DNA of 64,000 nucleotides from Saccharothrix deserti. Lineage in GTDB: Bacteria; Actinomycetota; Actinomycetes; Mycobacteriales; Pseudonocardiaceae. A program made the position numbers and the translations under genes. The stretch covers positions 53,964 through 117,963 of the forward strand of contig NZ_VKAB01000033.1 in assembly GCF_009769385.1 (NCBI RefSeq), in the 5' to 3' direction. Below are positions 7,696-15,832 of the stretch, piece after piece (the stretch's first letter is position 1; each line of letters opens with the position of its first letter). The notes beneath the pieces are model-generated. The model had not been told where the DNA came from. It saw only the letters and a list, made by a program, of their open reading frames with translations, and searched no databases.

Positions 7696-9606
7696 GTGCG
7701 CCCCGATGACTTGCAATCGCTGACCCAGCCCGGCTCCGTGTCGGTGCGCGGGGACCTCGTCCTGGTGAACGTCGCCACCCCTGACGTCGCCGCGAACGCC
7801 TACCGGGGCGGGCTGCACCGCGTCGCCCTGGACGGAAGCGGGGCACGCCGTTGGACGTGGGCGGAACGCGACCTGGCCCCCCGGATCTCACCGGACGGGC
7901 GCTGGGTCGCGTTCCTGCGCGTCACGGAGCGTGGCAAGCCGCCGCAGCTGCACGTGATGCCCGCCGACGGCGGTGAGGCGCGCGGGCTCACCGACCTGAA
8001 GCTGGGCGCGGGCGTGCCGGTGTGGGCGCCGGACTCGCGGCGGATCGCGTTCAGCTCGCGGGTGCCCGAGCGCGGCCGGTACGGCTCGCCGGTCGCCGAG
8101 GGCGAGGACGCGCCGACGCCGGACGCCGAGGCGCCCCGCCACATCACCCGGCTGGATTACCGGATCGACGACGTCGGCTTCACCGCCGACCGGCACGCGC
8201 GGCTGTTCACCGTGGACGCGCTGGACCCCGACGCCGAGCCGGTGGAGCTGACCGACGGCACGTTCTCCGCCGTCGAGCCCGCCTGGACCGCGGACGGCGA
8301 GCGGCTGCTGTTCCTGGCCGACCGCGACCTCGGCGCGGCCGAGACGTTCCACAACGACCTGTACTCCGTGCCCGCGTCCGGTGGCGCCCCCGAGCTGGTC
8401 GTGCAGAGCCCAGGCTGGACCGCGCACCCGGTCGCGCTGCCCGACGGCGGCGTGCTGTTCTACTCGACCGAGCACGCGCCCGGCACGTCTGGTGTCGCGC
8501 GGAACATGGGCCTGTGGCGGTTCGACGGCGAGCGCGCCACCCGGCTCACCGACACCGAGACGGTGGACTGCGAGAAGGCCGCCGGCCCGTCGGTGGTGAC
8601 CGACGCGGGCGTGCTCGTGGCGGTCCGGAACCGGGGCGCGGTCGAGCTGCGCCGCGTGCCGCTCGACGCCGACAACGCCGTGCTGTCCGACCTGGAGCTG
8701 GTGGCGGGCGAACTGGCCGAGGTGAAGTCGTTCGCCGCCGACGGCGACCGGGTCGTGGCCGTGGTGTCCAGGTCGGACAACACCGGCGAGGTCGTGCTGG
8801 TGGGCGGCGGCACGTTGACCGACTTCGGCTCGACGGTGCCGCTGCGGCCCAGCCTGGAGCTGACCGGCACGGCCCCCGACGGCTACCCGGTGCACGGCTG
8901 GCTCGTGCTGCCCGAGGGCGAGGGGCCGCACCCGGTGCTGCTGGCCGTGCACGGCGGCCCGTTCATGTACCACACCAAGGGGTTCTTCGACGAGGCCCAA
9001 GTGTACGCGGCGGCCGGTTACGCGGTCGTGCTGCCCAACCCGCGCGGTTCCGCCGGGTACGGCCAGTCGCACGGGCAGGCCGTGATCGGCGGCTTCGGCA
9101 CGGTCGACGTGGACGACATCCTCGCCGTGCTGGACGTCGCGCTGGAGCGCCCGGACCTCGACGCCGACCGCGTCGGCGTGATGGGCGGCTCGTACGGCGG
9201 GTTCATGACCACCTGGCTCGCCGCGCACCACGGCGAGCGGTTCCGCGCCGCGTGGAGCGAGCGCGCCGTCAACGCCTGGGACTCGTTCTCCGGGTCGTCG
9301 GACATCGGCTGGTTCTTCACCGACGCCTACTGCGGGCCGAGCCAGGAGACGCAGCGCGCGATGAGCCCGCTGACCTACGCCGAGAAGATCTCCATGCCGT
9401 TCATGGTCGTGCACTCCGAGCACGACTGGCGCTGCCCGCTGGAACAGGCGCAGCGGCTGTTCGTCGCACTGCGCCGCAACGGCGTCGAGGCGGAGATGCT
9501 GGTGTTCCCCGGCGAGGGCCACGAGCTCACCCGCTCCGGCAAACCGCGCCACCGCAAGCAGAGGTTCGACCACGTCCTCGCGTGGTGGGCCCGCCACTTG
9601 GGCTGA
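7696..9606 (+). CDS. S9 family (prolyl oligopeptidase/acylaminoacyl peptidase) serine peptidase
   Basis: This is a 636-residue cytoplasmic peptidase. Residues 1-370 form a beta-propeller made of WD40/PD40-like blades (for example RISPDGRWVAFLR), which gates access. The C-terminal alpha/beta hydrolase holds the catalytic triad: Ser499 in MGGSYGGFM, Asp577 in HSEHDWRCP and His609 in GEGHEL. The HGGPF oxyanion motif is also present. Such enzymes cleave oligopeptides or N-acylated amino acids. The GTG start at 7696 has no clear ribosome binding site, so the mRNA may be leaderless. The 53-nt gap to the TerC gene contains the palindrome aatgatcatt. Confidence 0.93.
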   Translation: MRPDDLQSLTQPGSVSVRGDLVLVNVATPDVAANAYRGGLHRVALDGSGARRWTWAERDLAPRISPDGRWVAFLRVTERGKPPQLHVMPADGGEARGLTDLKLGAGVPVWAPDSRRIAFSSRVPERGRYGSPVAEGEDAPTPDAEAPRHITRLDYRIDDVGFTADRHARLFTVDALDPDAEPVELTDGTFSAVEPAWTADGERLLFLADRDLGAAETFHNDLYSVPASGGAPELVVQSPGWTAHPVALPDGGVLFYSTEHAPGTSGVARNMGLWRFDGERATRLTDTETVDCEKAAGPSVVTDAGVLVAVRNRGAVELRRVPLDADNAVLSDLELVAGELAEVKSFAADGDRVVAVVSRSDNTGEVVLVGGGTLTDFGSTVPLRPSLELTGTAPDGYPVHGWLVLPEGEGPHPVLLAVHGGPFMYHTKGFFDEAQVYAAAGYAVVLPNPRGSAGYGQSHGQAVIGGFGTVDVDDILAVLDVALERPDLDADRVGVMGGSYGGFMTTWLAAHHGERFRAAWSERAVNAWDSFSGSSDIGWFFTDAYCGPSQETQRAMSPLTYAEKISMPFMVVHSEHDWRCPLEQAQRLFVALRRNGVEAEMLVFPGEGHELTRSGKPRHRKQRFDHVLAWWARHLG

Positions 9607-9679
9607 ACCGGTCGTAATCCGGGGTCTTCCCCCTCCGCGGGCGGCACACTGGTCCCTCGCGGAGGGAGGACGAACGAGA

Positions 9680-10363
9680 ATGGCGTTCCCATCACCCTGG
9701 CCCACCGGCACGTACCTGGAGACGGTGTCCGCCGCCGGTCGGGAGGCGCTGCTGGAACTCGGCGTGCGGAAGGTGTTCCGGCGCGGCGAGGCGCTGGTGC
9801 GCGAGTCCGAGCGGTCCGACCACGTGATCCTGCTCGTCCAGGGGCTGGTCAAGGCGACCGTGACGCTGGAGAACGGGCGGGTCGCGCTGCTCAACGTGAA
9901 GGTCGGCGGCGACCTGGTCGGCGAGATGGCGTTCCTGACCGGCAAGCCGCGGTCGGCGACCGTGACGGCGTGCGTCGACACCGGCACGCGGGTGATCACC
10001 GCCGCGGAGTTCACCGACTTCCTCACCCGGTTCCCGGCCGCCCACTTCGACCTCGACCGGATGATCCTGCGCACGCTGGAGTGGGGCGAGCAGCGCCGCA
10101 TCGACTTCAACGGCTACCCGGCGTCCGTGCGGCTGGCCCGCGTCCTGGCCTACCTCACCGACGCCTACGGCAACCAGGGCGCCGACGGCATCGCCCTGAA
10201 GCTCAACCTGACCCAGGGGGAGATCGGGTCGCTCGTCGGCGTGGAGGAGGACACCGCGCGCCGGGACTTCCGCACGCTGCGCGACCGCGGGGTCATCACC
10301 ATGGGATACCGGACCACCACGATCGTGGATCGCGCCGTGTTGCGTGAGATCGCCGAATTGTGA
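9680..10363 (+). CDS. Crp/Fnr family transcriptional regulator
   Basis: This is a 227-residue cytoplasmic regulator. Residues about 20-130 form a cyclic-nucleotide-binding beta-roll (ESERSDHVILLVQGLVK, then GDLVGEMAFLTGKPRSATV). The phosphate-binding-cassette equivalent GEMAFLTGKPRSATV keeps the Glu and Arg expected of cNMP binders. Residues about 160-225 are a winged HTH (TQGEIGSLVGVEEDTARRDFRTL). A strong ribosome binding site (ggagggagga) precedes the ATG. The next gene encodes a class III cyclase-like protein, so the pair may be a sensor and its ligand source. That link is inference. Confidence 0.92.
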   Translation: MAFPSPWPTGTYLETVSAAGREALLELGVRKVFRRGEALVRESERSDHVILLVQGLVKATVTLENGRVALLNVKVGGDLVGEMAFLTGKPRSATVTACVDTGTRVITAAEFTDFLTRFPAAHFDLDRMILRTLEWGEQRRIDFNGYPASVRLARVLAYLTDAYGNQGADGIALKLNLTQGEIGSLVGVEEDTARRDFRTLRDRGVITMGYRTTTIVDRAVLREIAEL

Positions 10364-10421
10364 AACCGGAAACCCGGTGATCGCCCTACTTCCGATCGCG
10401 GACGGGCGGGATGCTCGTCGT

Positions 10422-11015
10422 GTGACGCTGGAAATGGTGATGCCGCTCCACGGACTGGTCTACCGCCTCGTGGTGGCCGTGGACGTGGAGGGCTACAGCA
10501 AGCTCGACGCGCTGGACCAGTCCCTGGTCCAGTCCCGCCTGAGCGACGTGCTGGACGTGGCCGCCCGCAACGCCGGGCTGGACCGCGACCTGTGGTACCG
10601 GCAGGTGCGTGGTGACGGCGAACTGGCCGTGCTGCCCACCGACGCCGACGCCGCGTGGGTGGTCGCCCACTTCACCGAGCAGCTCTCGCAGGCCCTGGCG
10701 GACCTGCGCGCCGCGGGCACCCCGCTGCGGATGCGCGTGGCCATGCACTGCGGCCCGCTCACCGCCGGCGCGTTCGGCCTCGTCGGCGACGCCCCGATCG
10801 TGACCTGCCGCCTGCTCGACGCCAAGGTGGTCCGCGACGCGCTGGCCACCGCCGACAGCGACCTGGTGCTGGTGATCTCGCAGCGCCTGCACGACGACGT
10901 CGTGCGCACCCGGTTCCACGACCTCGACCCGACCAGGTTCCGGCCGACCCGGTTCCGGATGAAGAACCAGGTGTACTCGGGCTACCTGTGCGCGGGCGCA
11001 CCCAGACGGGGTTAG
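10422..11015 (+). CDS. Class III nucleotidyl cyclase-like protein
   Basis: This protein of about 197 residues is a single soluble cyclase-like domain. It has the first metal-site Asp in VAVDVEGYS (Asp21) and a second in RGDGELAVLP (Asp65), then a helical segment and MRVAMHCGPL, which corresponds to the conserved MRxGxHxG region of class III cyclases. The domain is short and the substrate-specifying residues cannot be assigned with confidence, so it may make cAMP, make another cyclic nucleotide, or be inactive. The start is uncertain: GTG 10422, ATG 10434 and ATG 10440 are all possible. It sits 58 bp after the Crp/Fnr gene on the same strand. Confidence 0.75.
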   Translation: MTLEMVMPLHGLVYRLVVAVDVEGYSKLDALDQSLVQSRLSDVLDVAARNAGLDRDLWYRQVRGDGELAVLPTDADAAWVVAHFTEQLSQALADLRAAGTPLRMRVAMHCGPLTAGAFGLVGDAPIVTCRLLDAKVVRDALATADSDLVLVISQRLHDDVVRTRFHDLDPTRFRPTRFRMKNQVYSGYLCAGAPRRG

Positions 11016-11082
11016 TCAGGGGTTTGTCAACGGTTGACCGAATGGCTAGCGGACGGCGCGGTGCGTGCGGCACGCTCTCCGG

Positions 11083-11649
11083 ATGCAGTGGACCGTGCGG
11101 GCCGGAAAGCCCGACGACGCGCCCGAGATCGCCAGGATCAACGTCGATGCCTGGCAGCACTCGTACCGGGGGATAGTGGACGACCCGGTGCTGGACCGGA
11201 TGCTGCCGGAGAGCAGGCTCCCGGCGTGGGCGCGCGTGCTGCGGCTGCCCGAACCCAGTCGGGTGTTCGTCGCGGTCGAGGAGGGCACCGGCAAGATCGG
11301 CGCCTACTGCGCGGTCGACGCGGTCCGCGAGTCCAAGGACGCGCACCCCGACCTGCACACCGGCGAGCTGGTCGCGATCTACGCCGACCCCCGCTACCAC
11401 GGCCGGGGCGCGGGCCACGAGGTGCACGAGGCCGGTATGCGGCACCTGATGGATCAGGGGTTCCGGTACGCGGTCCTCTGGGTCTTCCAGGACAACGCCA
11501 AGAGCCGGGCGTTCTACGAGGCGCACGGCTGGCGGCACGACGGGCTGGTGCACCGGTACGAGCTGGGCGGCCAGGAACTGCCCGAGGTCCGGTACGGCCG
11601 GTTCCTCCCGGCGCCCCGCCGGCGCGGCGGGCAGCCGACCAACGTCTGA
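11083..11649 (+). CDS. GNAT family N-acetyltransferase
   Basis: This is a 188-residue acetyl-CoA-dependent N-acyltransferase. Motif A is visible as ELVAIYADPRYHGRGAGHEV, where RxxGxG/A contacts the CoA pyrophosphate. It is followed by LWVFQDNAKSRAFYEAHGW, the usual motif B. The N-terminus WTVRAGKPDDAPEIARI is typical of the family. The substrate is unknown. I chose the ATG at 11083, with the coding pattern starting at MQWTVRAG. A short palindrome, gtcaacggttgac (11026-11038), lies in the upstream gap. Confidence 0.92.
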   Translation: MQWTVRAGKPDDAPEIARINVDAWQHSYRGIVDDPVLDRMLPESRLPAWARVLRLPEPSRVFVAVEEGTGKIGAYCAVDAVRESKDAHPDLHTGELVAIYADPRYHGRGAGHEVHEAGMRHLMDQGFRYAVLWVFQDNAKSRAFYEAHGWRHDGLVHRYELGGQELPEVRYGRFLPAPRRRGGQPTNV

Positions 11650-11654
11650 GCGGC

Positions 11655-12311
11655 TCACCCGAGCAGGGTGTAGTTCAGCTCCTCGCAGACCCGCGCCAGC
11701 GGCAGGTCCAGGCCGGGGTGCTCCAACGGCAGCAGCACGTCCGGCGAGGCGGGCAGCCCCGTGCCGCCGGGCGGGTCCCACAGGCACACCGCCGGGTCGC
11801 CGGAGTCCATCGACGACCGGTACCAGAGCCCGTCCAGTTCCGGGTAGGCCGCCCGGATCGCCCGCGCCCACTGCTGCGTCATGGCCTTGGGGCCGGAGCT
11901 GATCTCCTGCGAGGCGCCCACCCTGGTCGGCCACAGCCCGGCCAGGTCGAGCAGCCGCAGGGTCCGCCGGGGCCGTAACACCACCAGGAACGGGCTGCGG
12001 GTCCGCCGGTCCACCACCGACGTCGCCTGGAACACCTCGGCCACCGACGTCCGCACGGACATCCCGAAGTACAGCACTCCCTGGTCGTGGGCGTGCGTGG
12101 GCGACCCGTCAGGGCCGGGCGGCTGGGTGTCGAACCGCGCGTGCGGCAGCGGTCCCGTGTAGCGGAAGCTGTTCCAGCGCTGCGGGTGCAGGCCCTTCGC
12201 GGCGAAGATGCGCACCAGCCGGGTCGCGCGGTGCACCGCCACGACGTCCTCGGTGCGGCGCAGGTTCGCCTGGAGCACAGCGGGAGCGGGCGGCTGCGGA
12301 AGCCGTGACAT
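11655..12311 (-). CDS. RES domain toxin (NAD+-degrading type)
   Basis: This 218-residue protein matches the RES domain of the RES-Xre (ParT/MbcT type) toxin-antitoxin family. Known members act as NAD+ phosphorylases, glycohydrolases or ADP-ribosyltransferases and arrest growth by depleting NAD+. Visible features are VVAVHRATRLVRIF, then WNSFRYTGPLPHARFD, LYFGMSVRTSVAEVF with the central Glu, and YRSSMDSGD towards the C-terminus. The partner antitoxin gene lies immediately upstream on the same strand (12452-13036). The 140-bp gap between them is unusual for such operons and is filled with degenerate tandem repeats. Confidence 0.85.
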   Translation of the reverse strand: MSRLPQPPAPAVLQANLRRTEDVVAVHRATRLVRIFAAKGLHPQRWNSFRYTGPLPHARFDTQPPGPDGSPTHAHDQGVLYFGMSVRTSVAEVFQATSVVDRRTRSPFLVVLRPRRTLRLLDLAGLWPTRVGASQEISSGPKAMTQQWARAIRAAYPELDGLWYRSSMDSGDPAVCLWDPPGGTGLPASPDVLLPLEHPGLDLPLARVCEELNYTLLG

Positions 12312-12373
12312 TCGCGTCCAAGGTTCTCGGCGACAGGATCAGGCGGGCGACCGGCTCAGGGCGAGCCGCCCAG

Positions 12374-12456
12374 GGTGACTGGCGCGGGGTGACCGGCGCG
12401 GGGGGAGTGGCACAGGGGAAGGGCACAGCGGACCGGCACGGGGTGACCGGTTCAGG
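12374..12456. repeat. Degenerate 12-14 bp tandem repeats between RES toxin and antitoxin genes
   Basis: On the + strand the gap reads as about six imperfect units such as ggtgactggcgcgg, ggtgaccggcgcgg, ggggagtggcacag and ggtgaccggttcag. The array lies exactly in the spacer between the antitoxin stop and the toxin start and slightly overlaps the antitoxin 3' end. It may affect toxin translation or reflect replication slippage. Confidence 0.6.
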
Positions 12457-13036
12457 CGGGCGTGCCCAGTTGCGCGGCCAGCGCCGCCACCCGGCGCGGT
12501 TCGCCGCCCGCCAGCAGCCACTCGCGCGGCGTCGTGGGCGTGCCGTCCACCAACAGGTCCTCCTGCTCGGTCGTCATGAACCCGGCCACCACCAGCGCGG
12601 GCTGGTCCGGGGGCACGGCGGCCAGCACGGCCTCCAGCCCCGGCAGCACACCGGTGCCCGCGAACTGCCAGGCGGGCAGCCGCCAGCTGCCCCGGTCCTT
12701 CCAGCCGACCAGGCGGCCGACGCCGAGCCGGTGCCGGATGCGGCTGGTGTCCACGCCCAGCTGCCGTGCGGCCTCGGCGACGGTCAGCGCCGAATCGCGC
12801 AGCACGGCGTGGGCCACCACGGTCCGCGCCCGACCCTGGTCGTCGGTGACGCGGTGCGGGCTCAGGTCGAGGCCCACGTCGACCAGCGCGTCCCGCTGGT
12901 CCGGTGGGAAGTAGCTCGCCGGATCCGGGTGTGGTGGGGCGAGCCTCTTCGCGGCGTCGGCCACGAGCGACAGGAATTCGTCGGGGGTGACCTGCAGACC
13001 TGCCTTGGCCAACACCGCCTCCAGCGCGGGACTCAT
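12452..13036 (-). CDS. Xre/MbcA/ParS-type antitoxin of the RES toxin operon
   Basis: This 194-residue protein is most likely the antitoxin paired with the RES toxin. It contains a central helix-turn-helix (ALTVAEAARQLGVDTSRIRHRL) and a C-terminal segment with TPREWLLAGGEPRRVAALAA, which corresponds to the toxin-binding region of MbcA/ParS proteins. Such antitoxins block the toxin active site and repress their own operon. The ATG at 13036 was chosen; the frame is open upstream without coding character. A perfect 12-bp palindrome, ctgtgcgcacag, lies 29 bp upstream of the start and repeats of its core flank it, which fits autoregulation. Confidence 0.8.
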   Translation of the reverse strand: MSPALEAVLAKAGLQVTPDEFLSLVADAAKRLAPPHPDPASYFPPDQRDALVDVGLDLSPHRVTDDQGRARTVVAHAVLRDSALTVAEAARQLGVDTSRIRHRLGVGRLVGWKDRGSWRLPAWQFAGTGVLPGLEAVLAAVPPDQPALVVAGFMTTEQEDLLVDGTPTTPREWLLAGGEPRRVAALAAQLGTPA

Positions 13037-13114
13037 GCGCACAGGGTATCCCGAGCGTGCGCTTCTGTGCGCACAGGTAACCCGATCGTCGGATGTCGTC
13101 GACCGAGTGCGCAC
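13035..13114. promoter_or_regulatory. Three tgcgcac-type operator sites before the antitoxin gene
   Basis: A perfect palindrome, ctgtgcgcacag (13065-13076), is flanked by atgcgcac at the start codon (13035-13042) and gtgcgcac at 13107-13114. The centres are 32 and 40 bp apart. A further direct repeat, gcgcacaggg/gtaacccga, links the first two sites. They probably bind the HTH antitoxin; the divergent glycosyltransferase gene could also be affected. Confidence 0.5.
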
Positions 13115-13248
13115 ACTTCGCAACCCTACGTAAACGAACGAGGTGGGGCACGGTGACCTGGACCTCATTCCGGCGCTCGGCACACGGTGTCCGGGCGTGG
13201 CCGGGCCGCCGGCTACGATGCCGCGGAAGCGCAACGTGGGGGTGTTCG

Positions 13249-14427
13249 GTGGCGGTGCCGGTTCGCACGGACAAGCGGGTCGTCGGCGTGTGGGCAGCGG
13301 TGATGGCCGTCGCGCTCGCCGTGGTCCTCATCCGATCGGGCACCGGCCTGATCGACCTGCGGGTCTACCGCGTGGGCGGCCGGGCGTGGCTCGAAGGCGT
13401 GCGCCTGTACGCCGAGGGCTTCCCGAAGCCGCTGGACGGGCCCGCGCTGCCGTTCACCTACCCGCCGATCGCCGCGGCCCTGTTCAGCCTGCTCGCGGTC
13501 GTGCCGTGGTCGGCGGCCGTGCTGGTGTGGACCGGTGTCGGCCTCGCGCTGCTCACCGTGGTCTGCCTGGCCACCGCGCAGCACGTGCACGGTCGCGGTG
13601 AACGCGCGGTGCTCGTCGGCCTCGCCGTCGCCGCCGGGTCGGTGGTGCTCGAACCGGTGCGGGAGACCCTCGACTTCGGCCAGATCAACCTGCTGCTGAT
13701 GGGTTTGGTCGCGCTCGACTGCCTGCTGCCGAAGACGAAGTGGCCGCGCGGCCTGCTCATCGGTTTCGCCGCCGCGATCAAGCTGACGCCCGCGATCTTC
13801 GTGCTGTTCTTCCTGCCCCGGCGGCAGTGGAAGCCGGTGGTGACGGCGTTCGCGTCGTTCGTCGGCTTCGGCCTGGTCGGGTTCGCGGTCGCGCCGACCG
13901 ACACCAAGCAGTACTGGTTCGAGGCGCTGCTCGACCCCGGTCGGGTGGGTGGCCTCGCCTATGTCGGCAACCAGTCGTTGCGCGGGACCCTGCACCGGCT
14001 CGGGTTCACCGGGTTCGCCGAGACCGTCACGTGGGGGCTGCTCAGCCTCGGCGTGGTGGCGCTGGTGTGGGTGGCCGTCGCGCGTGCCACCGTCGGCGGG
14101 GCCGACAACCAGACCGGAGCCGACAACCAGACCAAGGACGACCACGTGGCGGCGCTGCTCGCGGTCGCCGTGGGCGGGCTGCTCGTGTCGCCGGTGTCGT
14201 GGTCGCACCACTGGGTGTGGATCGTGCCCGGCCTGATCTACCTGGTGCACCGCTCCAAGCCGTGGGCCGGGGTGCTGGCGCTGCTGTTCCTGGTCGCGCC
14301 GATGTGGTACCTGCCGCACGAGAAGGACCTGGAGCTGCAGTGGAACTGGTGGCAGCACGTCGTCGGCAACGCCTACGTGTGGGTCGGCGTGGCCGTGCTG
14401 GTGCTGCTGGTCAGGCGCCGTCGGTGA
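13249..14427 (+). CDS. GT87-type polyprenol-phosphate mannosyltransferase-like membrane protein
   Basis: This 392-residue integral membrane protein has about ten hydrophobic segments and belongs to the GT87/DUF2029 family. Members such as the PimE-like enzymes of mycobacteria transfer mannose from polyprenyl-phosphate-mannose to lipoglycans on the outer face of the membrane. Visible family features are LIDLRVYRVGGRAWLEG with the conserved early Asp, then FTYPPIAAALFSL, ETLDFGQINLLLMGLVALD and SPVSWSHHWVWIVPG. A short repeat (GGADNQT, GADNQT) sits in a loop. GTG 13249 follows a gggggtg ribosome-binding-like stretch. It overlaps the convergent gene at its 3' end by 17 bp. Confidence 0.88.
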   Translation: MAVPVRTDKRVVGVWAAVMAVALAVVLIRSGTGLIDLRVYRVGGRAWLEGVRLYAEGFPKPLDGPALPFTYPPIAAALFSLLAVVPWSAAVLVWTGVGLALLTVVCLATAQHVHGRGERAVLVGLAVAAGSVVLEPVRETLDFGQINLLLMGLVALDCLLPKTKWPRGLLIGFAAAIKLTPAIFVLFFLPRRQWKPVVTAFASFVGFGLVGFAVAPTDTKQYWFEALLDPGRVGGLAYVGNQSLRGTLHRLGFTGFAETVTWGLLSLGVVALVWVAVARATVGGADNQTGADNQTKDDHVAALLAVAVGGLLVSPVSWSHHWVWIVPGLIYLVHRSKPWAGVLALLFLVAPMWYLPHEKDLELQWNWWQHVVGNAYVWVGVAVLVLLVRRRR

Positions 14428-15280
14428 TCAACGCGACCGCCCGGTCGCGGGTCGCCTCGTCCACCTCGCCGAGCTGGAAACCGCGGGCCACGATGTGCTC
14501 CACCAGGTCCGGCTCCGGCGGGAGGCCGTGCTTGCGCAGGTAGTGCGGCACCGCGCCGGCCCAGATCCAGGCGCCGTCGGTGCGGAAGTTCAGCGGCACG
14601 TCCTGATCGCCCGGGACGAACTCGTCCACGTCCAGGTTGCGCGCGGCCAGCACGACCGGCGCGCCCTCCAGGTAGGTCAGCAGCGCTTCGGCCAGTTGGC
14701 GGTCGATGGCCTGCCGGTTGACCACCGGTCGGCCCGCCTCGTCACGGCCGTCGTACACGTGCGCGGTGCGCAGTTCGCCTTGCTGGGCGGGGTGGCCCGG
14801 CGCGGCGGTTTCCGGTTCGGCCGGCGGTGGCGTGGGCAGCGGCGGCAGGCCCAGCCGCTGGCGCAGCCACTCCGGGATCCGCTCGTCCTGGCGGGGGAAC
14901 GTGCGCAGCTCGTCCTGGAAGCCGATCACCGGCGGCGCGTTGCGCCAGCGCGGCTCGTCCTCGGCGTTGAAGTCGACCGAGAACGCGGCCGGCGCCTCGA
15001 TCTCGTACACCGCGCTCATCCACGTGCCGCGGTCCGCCTGGTACATCCCGGCGCGGAGCTGCCCGAACAGCTGCACCACGTCCATCGGCGGGCGCACCGG
15101 CCGCCACTGGCCGTCCGGCCCGGCGAACGCCAGGTCCACCTCGATGTGCCGACCCGCCGCCCGGTACTCCGCCCGGACCCGCTGCCAGCCCGGCGGCAGT
15201 GCGGGGAGCATGGCGCGGCCGATCTGCTTGACGAGCTGGTTCTGCTCCTGCTCGGTCAGCGGTGTGGCTGGCTGGCTCAT
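14411..15280 (-). CDS. YezG/DUF600-like putative immunity protein with unknown C-terminal domain
   Basis: This is a 289-residue soluble protein. Residues 1-135 resemble the YezG/DUF600 family of polymorphic-toxin immunity proteins: LVKQIGRAMLPALPPGW, then MYQADRGTWMSAVYEIE and VDFNAEDEPRW. After a Pro-rich linker the C-terminal part (residues about 170-285) has VVLAARNLDVDEFVPGD, then FRTDGAWIWAGAVPHYL. That part recurs in actinomycete toxin/immunity contexts, but I cannot name it. It is the last gene of a run that includes a YbaB-like and an ESX-target-like protein, which supports a role in contact-dependent competition. No obvious toxin domain is present here, so the target toxin is either elsewhere or lost. 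Confidence 0.65.
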   Translation of the reverse strand: MSQPATPLTEQEQNQLVKQIGRAMLPALPPGWQRVRAEYRAAGRHIEVDLAFAGPDGQWRPVRPPMDVVQLFGQLRAGMYQADRGTWMSAVYEIEAPAAFSVDFNAEDEPRWRNAPPVIGFQDELRTFPRQDERIPEWLRQRLGLPPLPTPPPAEPETAAPGHPAQQGELRTAHVYDGRDEAGRPVVNRQAIDRQLAEALLTYLEGAPVVLAARNLDVDEFVPGDQDVPLNFRTDGAWIWAGAVPHYLRKHGLPPEPDLVEHIVARGFQLGEVDEATRDRAVALITDGA

Positions 15281-15375
15281 GCGTCGAACACCCCTTCGGC
15301 TCCCCCCGCGGCACCTGCGCGCTGATCTTAACGGCCGGGACACGCGAGTGTGGTCCGGTTGGGTGAGCCGGGACG

Positions 15376-15516
15376 TCAGCCCAACCCGCCACGGCTCAAG
15401 CCGTTCGTCCGGAACGCGGGCTTCTCACCGAGCAGGCGCAGGACCTCCCGCAACGAATCCGGCACCGCCGCCACGTTCTCCGCCGCCACCAGGGGTTTTC
15501 CGGAGCTGTCAGTCAC
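15376..15516 (-). CDS. Small 46-residue protein in the ESX-like cassette
   Basis: This short frame starts at a GTG that overlaps the last codons of the upstream ESX-target gene, the stop of that gene lying inside it. It reads VTDSSGKPLVAAENV and then PDSLREVLRLLGEKPAF, with a clear actinomycete codon pattern and a helical centre. Its tight coupling to the upstream gene argues that it is translated. It may be an intact small protein or the remaining N-terminus of a larger toxin. No family is recognised. Confidence 0.5.
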   Translation of the reverse strand: MTDSSGKPLVAAENVAAVPDSLREVLRLLGEKPAFRTNGLSRGGLG

Positions 15517-15811
15517 CAGACCGGAAACTGTCCTGAATGGCCTCTTCCATCTCCCGGTACTGGTTCACGGTGTCCTTCACGGCCTTGCCGGCCGCCTCCA
15601 TCGCCTCCACCGCACCCTGGAGCGCGTCCAGCCCGAACTGTTCGACCGGGTCGAGCATCATCCGGAACGGCTGGCAGATGATGCCGTACGCGTCGGTCGG
15701 CATGCTCACGGTCTTCGCCGCGTCCACCGCGCCCTGCAACCGCGCGCTCAAGTCGTCGAGCTGCTTGTTGTGCGCGTCGAGCGTTTCGGAGACGATCTCG
15801 AAACCGGCCAT
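15509..15811 (-). CDS. ESX-1 EspC-like type VII secretion target protein
   Basis: This 100-residue helical protein starts MAGFEIVSETLDAHNKQLDD and carries a long N-terminal helix, a central MPTDAYGIICQPF segment, and a second helix ending QYREMEEAIQDSF. The size and layout match the EspC/ESX-secretion-associated family of WXG100-like proteins, which are exported as part of type VII substrates or guide toxins to the secretion machine. The gene lies 21 bp after the YbaB-like gene on the same strand. No ESX secretion core (EccC or EccD) is in the window. Confidence 0.8.
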   Translation of the reverse strand: MAGFEIVSETLDAHNKQLDDLSARLQGAVDAAKTVSMPTDAYGIICQPFRMMLDPVEQFGLDALQGAVEAMEAAGKAVKDTVNQYREMEEAIQDSFRSGD

Positions 15812-15832
15812 GCGATCCCCCTGGAAGGCTGG

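Noticed and set aside
9680..11015. A Pycsar-type anti-phage system
   Set aside because: The cyclase partner is a DNA-binding Crp/Fnr protein, not a TIR or transmembrane effector with a cyclic-nucleotide sensor, so a regulatory pair is the simpler reading.
13093..13248. A longer N-terminus for the GT87 protein starting at 13093
   Set aside because: The extra residues are Arg-, Ser- and Trp-rich, cover the antitoxin operator region and do not fit a membrane protein start. GTG 13249 follows a better ribosome binding site.
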